Assembly (NCBI GenBank): GCA_050485405.1
Contig: JBJHBI010000005.1
Span: 30,182-94,181 of the forward strand
Source of the DNA: Saliniramus sp050485405
Lineage (GTDB): Bacteria; Pseudomonadota; Alphaproteobacteria; Rhizobiales; Beijerinckiaceae
Direction: 5' to 3'
Length of the DNA: 64,000 nt
Below are positions 49,786 through 58,615 of the stretch, piece after piece; the first letter of the stretch is position 1, and each line of letters starts with the position of its first letter. Under the pieces are notes generated by a model that searched no databases, was not told the DNA's origin, and saw only the letters and a program-made list of their open reading frames with translations. The translations under genes and the position numbers were made by a program.

Positions 49786-51369
49786 ATGAACAAGGGTTCC
49801 TCGCGATCAATAAAAGCTGCGCTGCTGATCTTGGTAGCGCTTTCTGTTCCTCTTGCGGCAGCCCTTGCCTTTTCAACACCCGCCTTTGCCCATGCGCAGC
49901 TGCGATCGGCCGAGCCGCCTGCCGGCACTGTTCTCGATGACCCACCCGGGGACGTGCGGCTGACCTTCAACGAGCCGATCGGCCCGCTCCAGGCCCGGTG
50001 GTTTCTTCCCGGCGCATCCGAAGCCGTCGATGTCGAGGCGCGGGCATCCGATGCGACGCTGATCGTCACGCCTCCCGACACGCTTTCCGAGGGCACACAC
50101 GTCCTGAGCTGGCGCGTCGTCTCCGCAGATGGTCACCCGGTCGGGGGGACGCATGTCTTTTCGATCGGAACGGTTTCCGAGGCTGCGGAAATCGGGGCGG
50201 ATGCCTTCGCCTGGCCCGCTCTGTTTGCGCGGGGGCTGTTGACGGCCGCGCTCGCCTTCGGCGTCGGAGGGGCTTTCTGGAGATTGGTTTCGGGTGCGGC
50301 ATCATCCCGCCCGGCGTGGTGGCTCGCCGCGAGCACGCTTCCAGCCGCCGGCCTGCTGCTCGCCGCGCAGGTCATGGATATGGCTGGAGGTGGTATCGGC
50401 GCGTTGGCAGGTGCCGCGAACTGGTCGAACGCCATCGCGAGCCCCTTTGGTCATGCGGCGATCCTCGCGGGATTTGCGGGTCTTGCCGCCTTGCTCGCGC
50501 TGTCGTGGAGGCGGCGTGACCTCGCCACGCTCGCATGGTTTCTCACAGCCGGGTCGTTCGCGGTGGCGGGACATGCGGCGCGGGCCGAACCCGTCATGGT
50601 CATGGCCCCGCTGGTCTTCGCGCACGCGCTCGCGATGATCTTCTGGGTCGGTGCGCTGCCGGTTCTGATCGCCGATCTCGATCGCGACGACACGCTGCGG
50701 CGGCTGCAGCGGTTTTCGCGACTGGCAATGCCAATGGTGCTGGTGCTGGTCGGCACCGGTCTCGTGCTGACGATCCGCCAGGTGGAAACGACGACGGGGC
50801 TCCTCGAAACGCCTTACGGCGTGCTTCTGATGGCGAAGATCGTCGTCGTGATCGCGGTTCTGCTTCTGGCTTTGCGCCATCGTTTCATCCTCACCCCGGC
50901 CATGGCTGCGTCTCCGCAGGAAAACCGCCCCCGCTTCGCGCGATCGATCCGGATCGAGATCGTGGCGATGCTCGCGATCCTCGCCCTGACCGCCGGCTTC
51001 CGGATTCTCCCGCCGCCACGGGCGATGTCCCCGCCCGTCGAAACGGCGATCGAGGCGCATCTGCACGGCCCGACCGCGATGGCCGATATCGTCATGATTC
51101 CCGGTCGTCCGGGCGCGAACCGGATCGAAATCACACCGCTCGATGGCAATTTCGCCCCGATGACCCCACTGGAAGTAACCGTCTTCCTCGCGCGCCCGGC
51201 GGACTGGCTGGAGCCCATCGAGATCCGGGCCGAGAAGGACGATGACGGGATCTGGCGGGCCGGCCCGGTGCATCTCCCTCCCGGTGGCGTATGGGACATG
51301 ACGCTCGACATCCTCATCACGGATTTCGAGAAAGCCGTGATCGGTACCGAACTGACGCTTCCGCCGTGA
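49786..51369 (+). CDS. CopC-CopD fusion protein with extra C-terminal domain
   Basis: A 527-residue protein. The signal peptide ends at AFA-HAQL, so the mature protein begins with the copper-binding His of CopC. The CopC domain (residues about 36-130) closes with VVSADGHPVGGTHVFSIG, containing the second and third ligands. Residues about 140-410 contain eight membrane helices of CopD, with conserved His in FVFAHALAMIFWVGALP. The final 110 residues lie in the periplasm and resemble a small beta-sandwich like FixH or YtkA, beyond the usual fusion. The protein is thought to move copper across the inner membrane. Confidence 0.87.
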   Translation: MNKGSSRSIKAALLILVALSVPLAAALAFSTPAFAHAQLRSAEPPAGTVLDDPPGDVRLTFNEPIGPLQARWFLPGASEAVDVEARASDATLIVTPPDTLSEGTHVLSWRVVSADGHPVGGTHVFSIGTVSEAAEIGADAFAWPALFARGLLTAALAFGVGGAFWRLVSGAASSRPAWWLAASTLPAAGLLLAAQVMDMAGGGIGALAGAANWSNAIASPFGHAAILAGFAGLAALLALSWRRRDLATLAWFLTAGSFAVAGHAARAEPVMVMAPLVFAHALAMIFWVGALPVLIADLDRDDTLRRLQRFSRLAMPMVLVLVGTGLVLTIRQVETTTGLLETPYGVLLMAKIVVVIAVLLLALRHRFILTPAMAASPQENRPRFARSIRIEIVAMLAILALTAGFRILPPPRAMSPPVETAIEAHLHGPTAMADIVMIPGRPGANRIEITPLDGNFAPMTPLEVTVFLARPADWLEPIEIRAEKDDDGIWRAGPVHLPPGGVWDMTLDILITDFEKAVIGTELTLPP

Positions 51370-51551
51370 GCCCGCGCATGGCGGGCGGGCGGGCGTATCC
51401 GTTGGCGGCATTGCGTTTGCGAAGAGCGGCGCGGGCTGCGAGATTTCCGAGACGATTTCCGCGCCGGGGCCGATTCCCGCTGCGCCATTGATCCGATCAG
51501 GGACATGGCGCCGATCGTTCGCGCGGGGAGCGCCATTGCCGGAGAAGACCA

Positions 51552-52190
51552 ATGTATGTTCCAGACCATTTCGACGAGCCGCAGATCGACGTCCTGCATG
51601 CACTGATCGAGGATCATCCGCTCGGTATTCTCGTCACGAACGGTGCGGGCGGGCTCGATGCCAATCATATCCCCTTCATGCTCGACCGCATGAAGGGCGA
51701 ATACGGGACGCTTCAATGTCACGTCGCGCGCGCCAATCCCGTCTGGCGCGAGATCGCGAATGGTGACGAGGTGCTGGTAATCTTCCGCGCAGCCGACGCA
51801 TATATTTCGCCGAACTGGTATCCGAGCAAGCACGAGACCCACCGGCAGGTGCCGACCTGGAACTACATCGTAGCCCATGCGCACGGGCAGGCTTTTGTTC
51901 ACGACGACGAGAAGTTCGTCCGGCGCAACGTCGCGAAACTCACCCATCGTCACGAGGCGGGGCAAAGCGTCCCGTGGAAGATGGGGGATGCGCCGCGTGA
52001 ATATATCGATTCCATGGTGAAGGCGATCGTCGGCATAGAAATCCCCATCACGCGGCTCGTCGGCAAGGCGAAGCTCGGCCAGAACAAGGAATTGCGCGAT
52101 ATCGAAGGCGCGGGGGAAGAGCTGAAGGCCCGGGGCGAGAGCCCGATCGGTGAGGCCATGCTGGCGGCGGCTGGGCGCAAGCCCGCCTGA
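51552..52190 (+). CDS. FMN-binding PaiB-family protein
   Basis: A 212-residue protein of the PaiB split-barrel family. MYVPDHFDEPQIDVLHALIEDHPLG opens the family, then LDANHIPFMLD, GTLQCHVARANPVWRE, and the diagnostic YISPNWYPSKHETHRQVPTWNYIVAHAHG. In Bacillus, PaiB was reported as a negative regulator of sporulation and protease genes, but alphaproteobacterial relatives may simply be flavin or heme-related proteins. The gene is single, with GGAG ten bases upstream. Confidence 0.9.
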   Translation: MYVPDHFDEPQIDVLHALIEDHPLGILVTNGAGGLDANHIPFMLDRMKGEYGTLQCHVARANPVWREIANGDEVLVIFRAADAYISPNWYPSKHETHRQVPTWNYIVAHAHGQAFVHDDEKFVRRNVAKLTHRHEAGQSVPWKMGDAPREYIDSMVKAIVGIEIPITRLVGKAKLGQNKELRDIEGAGEELKARGESPIGEAMLAAAGRKPA

Positions 52191-52581
52191 GCCGGCGCGC
52201 GTTACTCGGGAATTGCGAAACTCGGGGATCGCGAAGACGCGAGGGCTTTCATCTCTCGAGCCGAGCAGTGCTCGGGCAGACTCGGCGACCGCTCCGGCAG
52301 GTGACGTAGCGCTCCGGGGCGATGTCCCGGGCACTGCCGCACGGGTTTCCGCCGATATCCGCCACCTCTGATTACAATGAGCAATTGAGGGTAGTTTATC
52401 GTATTCGTATGGTTATAAGAAAGTAAATCGGAATTTTTCCGAATCTGAAATAGCGAAAGTATTTATTTCAAATTTTTGGATTACCAAGGGGAAGTCATGC
52501 TTCCTTCGACTGGATACGACGAGGACGCATTCCGATACGAATGAAGGCCGGAATACCGTCCTCGTCGCTCGTGAGGTGATC
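52191..52581. other. Intergenic region, partly A+T-rich
   Basis: No gene is visible. The second half (52370-52480) is A+T-rich and contains the small inverted repeat TCGGAA/TTCCGA at 52428-52442. This is the probable promoter area for the VWA-type gene. Confidence 0.45.
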
Positions 52582-54639
52582 ATGGACCAGTTGCGTAAAC
52601 CGCGCCGCGATACGGCGGCCCACATGTCCGTTCCCGCCCGCCGCTTCGCGCGGCGCGCCGCATCCCTCCTCGAACAGGTCTCCCTCGGGACGCTAGGCCG
52701 CGCCTTGCGCGATCGCAGCGGCAATGTCGCGATCATCTTCGCACTCGCATCCATCCCCCTCATCGGTTTCGTCGGCGCCGCCGTCGATTACGGGCGGGCC
52801 GCCGGGGCGAAAGCGGAGGGGCAGCGCCTCGTCGATGCCGCGGCACTGGCCGCAGCCCAGCGCATGGACGCCCAGAACGTGACGCAGGACGAGATCCGCG
52901 CCGATCTGATCGCTTTCATCATGGAGCGCATGCCACGCGTGATCGATGACGCGGAGGTGACCATCACCTTCATGTCGGATCGGCGCGGTGCGCGGATCGA
53001 GCTCGATTACTCCCTGCCGACGACGCTCACCCGCGTGATCGGCAGGGAGACGATGGAAGGATATATCGTTTCCGAGGCGCAGGCCGCCGTCGACGTCGCC
53101 GAAATCGCGGTCGCGCTCGATGTCACGGGGTCGATGCGCCTGCACGTTCCCGCCATGCGCGATGCCACCCGCGCCCTGGTCGACGAGCTCAAACCCGCCG
53201 GGCGCAGTTCCGACAATGTCAGAATCTCACTCGTACCCTACGTCACCTCGGTCAATGTCTCGGGGCATCCCGACCATATGAACTGGATGGACGTTTCCGG
53301 GCAGGCGCAGCATCACGGCGAGAATTTCGCGGGCGTCCGGATTGCGGACAGGCGCTGCTCGCCGCCGCCTCCGCCCCAATCACCGCCCCCGCCGCCCCCG
53401 ACGACGTCTCCTCCGCCACCCCCTCCGCCTCCGCCGCCGCCACCCCCGCCGCCGGGGCCTCCGCCGCCTCCGCCGCCACCTTCACCGCCGCCGCCTCCGC
53501 CACCACCGCCACCGCCGCCTCATCCCGATCTCGGCCAGAACGTGCCGTCGATGGAGGAGGGGCCGGTCTTCGCCATGGCACCGCCGGCGCCGCCGCCGGT
53601 CGATCACGCCGTGTCGGACGACGGTGGCTTCGCCGGATTCCTCACCGAGATTTTCGGTGGTGGCGAAGCGCAGGCAGCCGGTTCATGGCCTTACGGGACT
53701 CTCACGGAAGCCACGCCGGTCGATTGCGACCGACGGGTGCCGCGTCCCAACCATTTCGATCTGTTCAACGCATTGGGTGTGGCTTGGAAGGGTTGCGTGG
53801 AAAGCCGGCCTTATCCGCTCGATCTCAGCGAAGACGCGCCCGTTGCCGCGAACCGCGACAGCTACTTCGTGCCGTATTTCTGGCCGGACGAGCGCGACGG
53901 GAATAATCACATTCGCAACAATTATCTCAACGATCAGGCCGGTGGCGTGCCGAGTTGGGTCGAAAACCCAAACAATGCACAGCTGCGCCAAGCCTGGATA
54001 TGGAAGTACAATTCCGGTGTCACGCCCAACACCTCTCCCATATCGAACCTTCAGTACATGTCCGCCAATCGCGGCCCGAACCTCGCCTGTCCCGATCCGA
54101 TCGTCCCGCTCACGGGCAATCGCAGCACCTTGATCTCGGCGGCCGAGAGCTTCATGTCCTACGGTGCGTCGGGTACGAACATCGCCACCGGCCTCGTCTG
54201 GGCATGGCGCATGATCTCGCCGAATTTCGTGCCGGAAGCGCGGCCCTACGCGCCGGGTCACCGCAAGATCGTCATCCTGATGACGGACGGGTTCAACGAC
54301 TTCGTGCCGCAGAACAACAGCTGGAACCGTTCGGATTATTCCGGCACCGGATATGTCGAGCGGCAACGCTTCGGGACCCGCAACCGCAACCAGATCATGA
54401 ATATTCTCGATCAGCGCACCGCTGAGGTCTGCGAGCGGATCAAGGGCCGCGATATCGAGATCTATACGGTACTTTTCGATCCGCAGGGCTATACGGACGC
54501 TTCGAATGTCGAGGCGCTGCTCGAGCAATGCGCGACGACGCCCAACCGCCATGTCTACAGGGCGGAATCGGGCGAGGCGCTGGTTGCGGCGTTCCGCCAT
54601 ATCGGCAGCCAGATCAACGCGCTGCGGATTTCCCGCTGA
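52582..54639 (+). CDS. TadG-like von Willebrand factor A protein with polyproline insert
   Basis: A 685-residue protein starting at ATG 52582 behind GAGGTG. Residues about 45-72 (RSGNVAIIFALASIPLIGFVGAAVDYG) are the TadE/G membrane anchor, and the helix after it is typical of TadG. A VWA domain begins near 170 with the MIDAS start VALDVTGSM. It is interrupted near residues 256-313 by about 50 prolines in nearly unbroken runs, then resumes, with MIDAS-type threonine and aspartate segments SGTNIATGL and VILMTDGFND. The protein would project from the inner membrane into the periplasm, perhaps aiding surface-structure assembly or adhesion. No tad genes are nearby. Confidence 0.8.
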   Translation: MDQLRKPRRDTAAHMSVPARRFARRAASLLEQVSLGTLGRALRDRSGNVAIIFALASIPLIGFVGAAVDYGRAAGAKAEGQRLVDAAALAAAQRMDAQNVTQDEIRADLIAFIMERMPRVIDDAEVTITFMSDRRGARIELDYSLPTTLTRVIGRETMEGYIVSEAQAAVDVAEIAVALDVTGSMRLHVPAMRDATRALVDELKPAGRSSDNVRISLVPYVTSVNVSGHPDHMNWMDVSGQAQHHGENFAGVRIADRRCSPPPPPQSPPPPPPTTSPPPPPPPPPPPPPPPGPPPPPPPPSPPPPPPPPPPPPHPDLGQNVPSMEEGPVFAMAPPAPPPVDHAVSDDGGFAGFLTEIFGGGEAQAAGSWPYGTLTEATPVDCDRRVPRPNHFDLFNALGVAWKGCVESRPYPLDLSEDAPVAANRDSYFVPYFWPDERDGNNHIRNNYLNDQAGGVPSWVENPNNAQLRQAWIWKYNSGVTPNTSPISNLQYMSANRGPNLACPDPIVPLTGNRSTLISAAESFMSYGASGTNIATGLVWAWRMISPNFVPEARPYAPGHRKIVILMTDGFNDFVPQNNSWNRSDYSGTGYVERQRFGTRNRNQIMNILDQRTAEVCERIKGRDIEIYTVLFDPQGYTDASNVEALLEQCATTPNRHVYRAESGEALVAAFRHIGSQINALRISR
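53350..53522 (+). repeat. Polyproline-coding low-complexity tract
   Basis: About 170 bases of CCN codons, mostly CCG, CCC, CCT and CCA in varied order, with a few Ser, Thr, Gln and Gly codons. The mixture of codons argues for selection on proline content rather than simple slippage. Confidence 0.85.
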
Positions 54640-54656
54640 CGCCGTCACGGACGATC

Positions 54657-54690
54657 GGGGCGGGCCGCTCAGGCAGCCCGCCCCGGTCCT
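54657..54690 (+). terminator. Hairpin terminator after the VWA gene
   Basis: GGGGCGGGC (54657-54665) pairs with GCCCGCCCC (54676-54684), followed by a weak T-containing stretch. It lies between convergent genes and may stop transcription from both sides. Confidence 0.55.
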
Positions 54691-54737
54691 TTCGGAACCC
54701 GCATCGGGGTGGCTTCGCGGATTCGTTCGAACTCGGC

Positions 54738-56669
54738 TCAGACCTGCGCGGCGTGACTGGCTCTCCAGAAACCGAACCCGCCGATCAGGAGGATCGCGCC
54801 GGCACCGATGAGGTTCGATGCGAGGCCGGGCATCAGCACGGCGGCGGCGCCGAGCGCGAGGCCCAGCCGCTCGGCAACCGACAGGCGCCGGAACAGATGG
54901 CCGACATGGGCAGCCGACAGTCCGACGATGGCCACCATGAGGAAGGGCACGTATTGGAGGGCGTCGATCACCCCGGTCCCCTGTGTGCCGAGGACGATTT
55001 CGGGATGGTAGACCCAGGCGATCGGCAGGACGAAACCCACTGAGGCGAGGCGAAGCGCATTCAATGCCAGGGGTATCGGGTTTTCCTTGGCGATCGCCGC
55101 CGCCGCGAACACGGCGAGTGCCACCGGCGGCGTGATCGCGGAGAGCACGGCGTAATAGAAGACGAACAGATGGGTGCCGAGCTGCGAGACCCCCAGATCC
55201 ATGATCGCGGGACCCGCCACGAAGATCACCATCAGATAAGCCGCCGCCGTGGGCAGACCCATGCCGAGCACCACGGAGCACAGCGCAGCTAAAATCAGTG
55301 CGGCCAGAAGGTTGGCGTCTCCCAGCGCGGTGATCTCCTGGTTGAGCTTGATCCCGAGCCCCGTCGAGCCGATCGCGGCGATGACGATGCCGATCGCCGC
55401 GCAGGACAACAGAACCGAAAGCCCGTCGCGCCCGCTATCGACGAACAGCCGCACCCAGCCGAGCATGTCGAGCCGTGTATCGGGAAGCAGCATCGCGAGC
55501 ACCAGAATGACGCCCGTCGCCACCATGCCCGCATAGGTCGCCGGAAATCCGGAAAAGAGCAGCGTCAGCAGCGTTGCGAAGCCCGCGACCAGCAGGGTCG
55601 CGCGGCTCGCCATGGTCCGGTCCCATACCGGAGGCGCGTCCTCCAGCGGGCGGAGATCGAGCCGCGAGGCTTCGAGGGCGACGGTCACCGAAAGCGAGAA
55701 GAGATAGAGCAGCGCCGGGATCAGTGCGGCGAACATGATCGTCACATAGGGAATTCCGGTGACGTCCGCCATGATGAACGCGCCGACGCCCATCACCGGC
55801 GGCATGATCTGCCCCACGCATGACGAGGTCGATTCGACGCCGCCGGCGAAGCGGCCCGAATAGCCCGCGCGGCGCATCATGGGGATCGTGAGCACCCCCG
55901 TCGAGGCCACGTTGGCTGGAGCCGAGCCGTTGATCGAGCCGAACATCGCCGAGGCGACGATCGCACATTGGGCCGGGCCGGAGCGTCGGCCTCGCGTCAG
56001 CATCAGCGCGAGATCGTTGAAGAACGCGCCTGCGCCCGTGAGCCGCAGCGCGACGCCGAGGACGACGAAGATCAAGACGATGTCGACCACCGCTCCGAGC
56101 GCGACGCCGAAAATGCCGCGATAGCTGTAGGATATCTCGAGGACACGGCTGAAACGGATCGGCCGGTGTTCGAGTATGCCCGGCATCAAGTGGCCGAACA
56201 GCAGATAGATGACGGCGGCCAGAACCACGCCTGTCAGCAGCCAGCCCTCCGCGCGATGGGCGCCGAGGATGACGACGAGGCTGCCGATCCCGAAGCACCA
56301 GAGGTCCCACTGGTTGGGCAGGCCCTCGCGGGAACGGGCGATCGCCTCGTATTCGCGGGTAAAATAGGCCCAGGCGAATATCGCCCCGGCCATCAGGATC
56401 AGGTTGAAGACGAGATCGAGCCCCGTGCGCCGGCCCTGCGCATCCCGGAAAGCCGGCTTCAGGCAGAAGATCGCGATCAGTCCGAGGACGAGTGCGGTAC
56501 CGTACTGAACCGGCGAGGGAAAGCGCCCGACGATCTGGGTATAGACGACGAAGACGGGCAGGAGCCCTGCGGCGACGAGGCCGGCGATCTCGAAGGCGCG
56601 AAACAGCGGGCGGTCATCGGGGCCGTCCGGCAGGAGTGCGGCCAGAATTGTGCGTGAGATGCGATCCAT
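54738..56669 (-). CDS. TAXI-type TRAP transporter fused permease (4TM/12TM)
   Basis: A 643-residue protein joining DctQ-like and DctM-like parts, the form that serves TAXI binding proteins. About 16-18 hydrophobic segments are spread over its length. Landmarks include GSINGSAPANVASTGVLTIPMM, GGVESTSSCVGQIMPPVMGVGAFIMADV and LGMGLPTAAAYLMVIFVAGPAI. It imports an organic acid or amino acid across the inner membrane. The gene follows the TAXI binding protein by about 175 bases. No further gene follows in this operon. Confidence 0.92.
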   Translation of the reverse strand: MDRISRTILAALLPDGPDDRPLFRAFEIAGLVAAGLLPVFVVYTQIVGRFPSPVQYGTALVLGLIAIFCLKPAFRDAQGRRTGLDLVFNLILMAGAIFAWAYFTREYEAIARSREGLPNQWDLWCFGIGSLVVILGAHRAEGWLLTGVVLAAVIYLLFGHLMPGILEHRPIRFSRVLEISYSYRGIFGVALGAVVDIVLIFVVLGVALRLTGAGAFFNDLALMLTRGRRSGPAQCAIVASAMFGSINGSAPANVASTGVLTIPMMRRAGYSGRFAGGVESTSSCVGQIMPPVMGVGAFIMADVTGIPYVTIMFAALIPALLYLFSLSVTVALEASRLDLRPLEDAPPVWDRTMASRATLLVAGFATLLTLLFSGFPATYAGMVATGVILVLAMLLPDTRLDMLGWVRLFVDSGRDGLSVLLSCAAIGIVIAAIGSTGLGIKLNQEITALGDANLLAALILAALCSVVLGMGLPTAAAYLMVIFVAGPAIMDLGVSQLGTHLFVFYYAVLSAITPPVALAVFAAAAIAKENPIPLALNALRLASVGFVLPIAWVYHPEIVLGTQGTGVIDALQYVPFLMVAIVGLSAAHVGHLFRRLSVAERLGLALGAAAVLMPGLASNLIGAGAILLIGGFGFWRASHAAQV

Positions 56670-56845
56670 CGCAGGTTCCGATCATCCGGGCGGCCCGCAC
56701 GCCCCGCTCCGGCGCGCCCGGATGATCGCGGTCGCTTGCGGGAGAAGAGGCCTGTCGGCGGTGAGCGTGCAGGAAATCACGCCGGACGGTTGGGGAGGCC
56801 ACCCGTCCGGCGCGGGCCAGACATCACATCATGATCACATCGTAA

Positions 56846-57826
56846 TCACATGGCACCGATTTCGCGGTAATACCGCTCGGCGCCCGGATGGAGATCGGCG
56901 GAGAGCGCTTCGAGCGCGGTTTCGAGCTGCACCAGCGACAGCGCCGCAGAGGCCGAATTGACGCGCTCGATATTCTCCCACAATGCGCTGGTCAGCGCGT
57001 AGACCGTGTCCTCGTCCACATCGTTGCGCACCATGATCTGGTAGGGGAAGGTCCAGAAATAGGCCGGGCCTTCGGCTTCGACGCGCCCTTCATAGGCGGC
57101 CTCGATCGTCGCCGGCGGGATCTCCTGGTAGACGTAGTACTGCCCGTGGGTCACGGCATCGCGAAATGGCGCGAGGGTTTCGGGATCGGGCGAGACGAAA
57201 CGCAGGGGGACCTGCCGCGAGGCATTGTCGATCGCCGAGGTCGGGATCGAACCCCAGACGAGGGTCGCATCCATGGTGCCGGCGGCAAGTTGCTCCAGCG
57301 CGGGACCGTATTCGATGGCCTGCCCGCTGACGCTGTCCTCGATGCCGTGAATGCCGAACAGCGACTGCGTGATGATCCCGGCATTGCCGCCCGGGCGGCC
57401 GATCCCGACGGTACGGTCGGCCAGATCACCGAAGGTGCGGATGTCGCTATCGGCGCGCGCGACGTATTGCGCCATGCCGATCGGCAGGGCGAGGATCGTG
57501 CTCATCTCGCCATAGGCAGCGCGAATGTGGTCGGGATCTTCCGCGTAGGCGCCTGTGCCGCCGACCGCGTCGAGGTAATGAGGCGCGCCGACGCCGACGA
57601 CGTCCACTTCCCCAGTCGCGGCGAGCCGCATGCCGGCGACCGTACCATTCTCGATGACCGTCATCGAGATCCCGGCATCGCGTGCGATCCCGGACCAGAC
57701 CACGCCGAGCTGATAATCGTCGGAGGTGGGCGAGACCCCGCTGAAGACGAGTTGTTGCGCCGAAGCTGCGCTCGCGCTGATGGCGAGCGCAAGGCAGGCC
57801 GCGGCACCTCTCGTGAATATCGTCAT
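56846..57826 (-). CDS. TAXI-family TRAP solute-binding protein
   Basis: A 326-residue periplasmic receptor. Start ATG 57826 follows GGGAGAGGGG. The signal peptide ends near ASA-QQL. TAXI landmarks are YQLGVVWSGIARDAGISMTVIENGTVAGMRLAATGEVDV-type opening (short phrases WSGIARDAG and GEVDVVG), TVGIGRPGGNAG and FPYQIMVRNDVDEDTVYALT near the C-terminus. It delivers its ligand to the fused permease downstream. Its promoter overlaps a 9-bp inverted repeat likely bound by the divergent IclR regulator. Confidence 0.92.
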   Translation of the reverse strand: MTIFTRGAAACLALAISASAASAQQLVFSGVSPTSDDYQLGVVWSGIARDAGISMTVIENGTVAGMRLAATGEVDVVGVGAPHYLDAVGGTGAYAEDPDHIRAAYGEMSTILALPIGMAQYVARADSDIRTFGDLADRTVGIGRPGGNAGIITQSLFGIHGIEDSVSGQAIEYGPALEQLAAGTMDATLVWGSIPTSAIDNASRQVPLRFVSPDPETLAPFRDAVTHGQYYVYQEIPPATIEAAYEGRVEAEGPAYFWTFPYQIMVRNDVDEDTVYALTSALWENIERVNSASAALSLVQLETALEALSADLHPGAERYYREIGAM

Positions 57827-57840
57827 TGCCCCTCTCCCTA

Positions 57841-57877
57841 GTTCTGTCTGATAGAATTATGTTGCGTTAGACAGAAC
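57841..57877. promoter_or_regulatory. Inverted-repeat operator for the IclR regulator
   Basis: GTTCTGTCT (57841-57849) and AGACAGAAC (57869-57877) are exact inverted copies, 28 bases centre to centre. The pair sits 15 to 51 bases upstream of the TAXI receptor start and before the divergent IclR gene. Position and size fit an IclR-type operator. Confidence 0.65.
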
Positions 57878-57925
57878 ATGTAGCATATGCTCACGGTTCA
57901 AGTCAACGAGAGGCTGGGGGCCGGC

Positions 57926-58609
57926 ATGAGCGAAGCAAGAGGCGTAGACGCCGTGGATCGGGCGCTCTCGATTCTGTCGTGCTTTCCAACGGGGCAGAAG
58001 GCGCTCAGCCTCGCCGAGGTCGCAGCCCGCACAGGGCTCTACAAGAGCACCATCCTGCGCCTCGCCGCGTCGCTGCAGAATGGCGGCTATCTCGTGCGCA
58101 ATGCCGAGGGACGCTTTCGCCTGGGCCCCGCCGCGTGGCGGATCGGTGCCGCCTATCGCAGCAACTTCACCCTGAGCGACGTCATGCGCACCGAACTCAA
58201 GCGCGTCTCGGACGAGACCGGGGAGACGGCCTCGTATTACGTACGCGAGGGCGAAAGCCGCATCTGCCTGTTCCGCAGCGAGCCGACCCGGAGCATTCGC
58301 CATACCGTGGTCGAAGGCGTCCACATGCCGGTGAGCCTCGGCGCCAGCGGCAAGGTGTTGACGCTCTGGTCGGAGGAATGCCCCGATACGGACAGGCACC
58401 TGCGCGATACGGGCTATGCCGTGTCGCTCGGCGAGCGCGATCCGGAGGTCGCGGCCGTCGCCATACCCATCATCGTGGGCGCCTTCCGGCCGCTCGGCGC
58501 GCTCAGCGTCTCCGGGCTGGTCACGCGATTCACCCCGCTGCGGATCCGGGAATTCGTCGCGGTCCTCACGGCCTCGCAGGGCCGGCTGGCAGATCAACTG
58601 AGCGAGTGA
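57926..58609 (+). CDS. IclR-family transcriptional regulator
   Basis: A 227-residue regulator. ATG 57926 is preferred because a GGGGG stretch precedes it and the family N-terminus follows at once; ATG 57887 would overlap the operator and lacks a ribosome site. The winged helix is VDRALSILSCFPTGQKALSLAEVAARTGLYKSTILRLAASL (key phrase AARTGLYKSTILRL). The GAF-like effector domain ends with ALSVSGLVTRFTP. It probably senses the TRAP substrate or a derived lactone, and represses the divergent transporter and its own operon with the SMP-30 gene. Confidence 0.9.
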   Translation: MSEARGVDAVDRALSILSCFPTGQKALSLAEVAARTGLYKSTILRLAASLQNGGYLVRNAEGRFRLGPAAWRIGAAYRSNFTLSDVMRTELKRVSDETGETASYYVREGESRICLFRSEPTRSIRHTVVEGVHMPVSLGASGKVLTLWSEECPDTDRHLRDTGYAVSLGERDPEVAAVAIPIIVGAFRPLGALSVSGLVTRFTPLRIREFVAVLTASQGRLADQLSE

Positions 58610-58615
58610 GATCGG

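Noticed and set aside
53350..53522. Proline tract as a CRISPR or tandem-repeat locus
   Set aside because: It is an in-frame coding stretch of varied CCN codons with no spacer structure.
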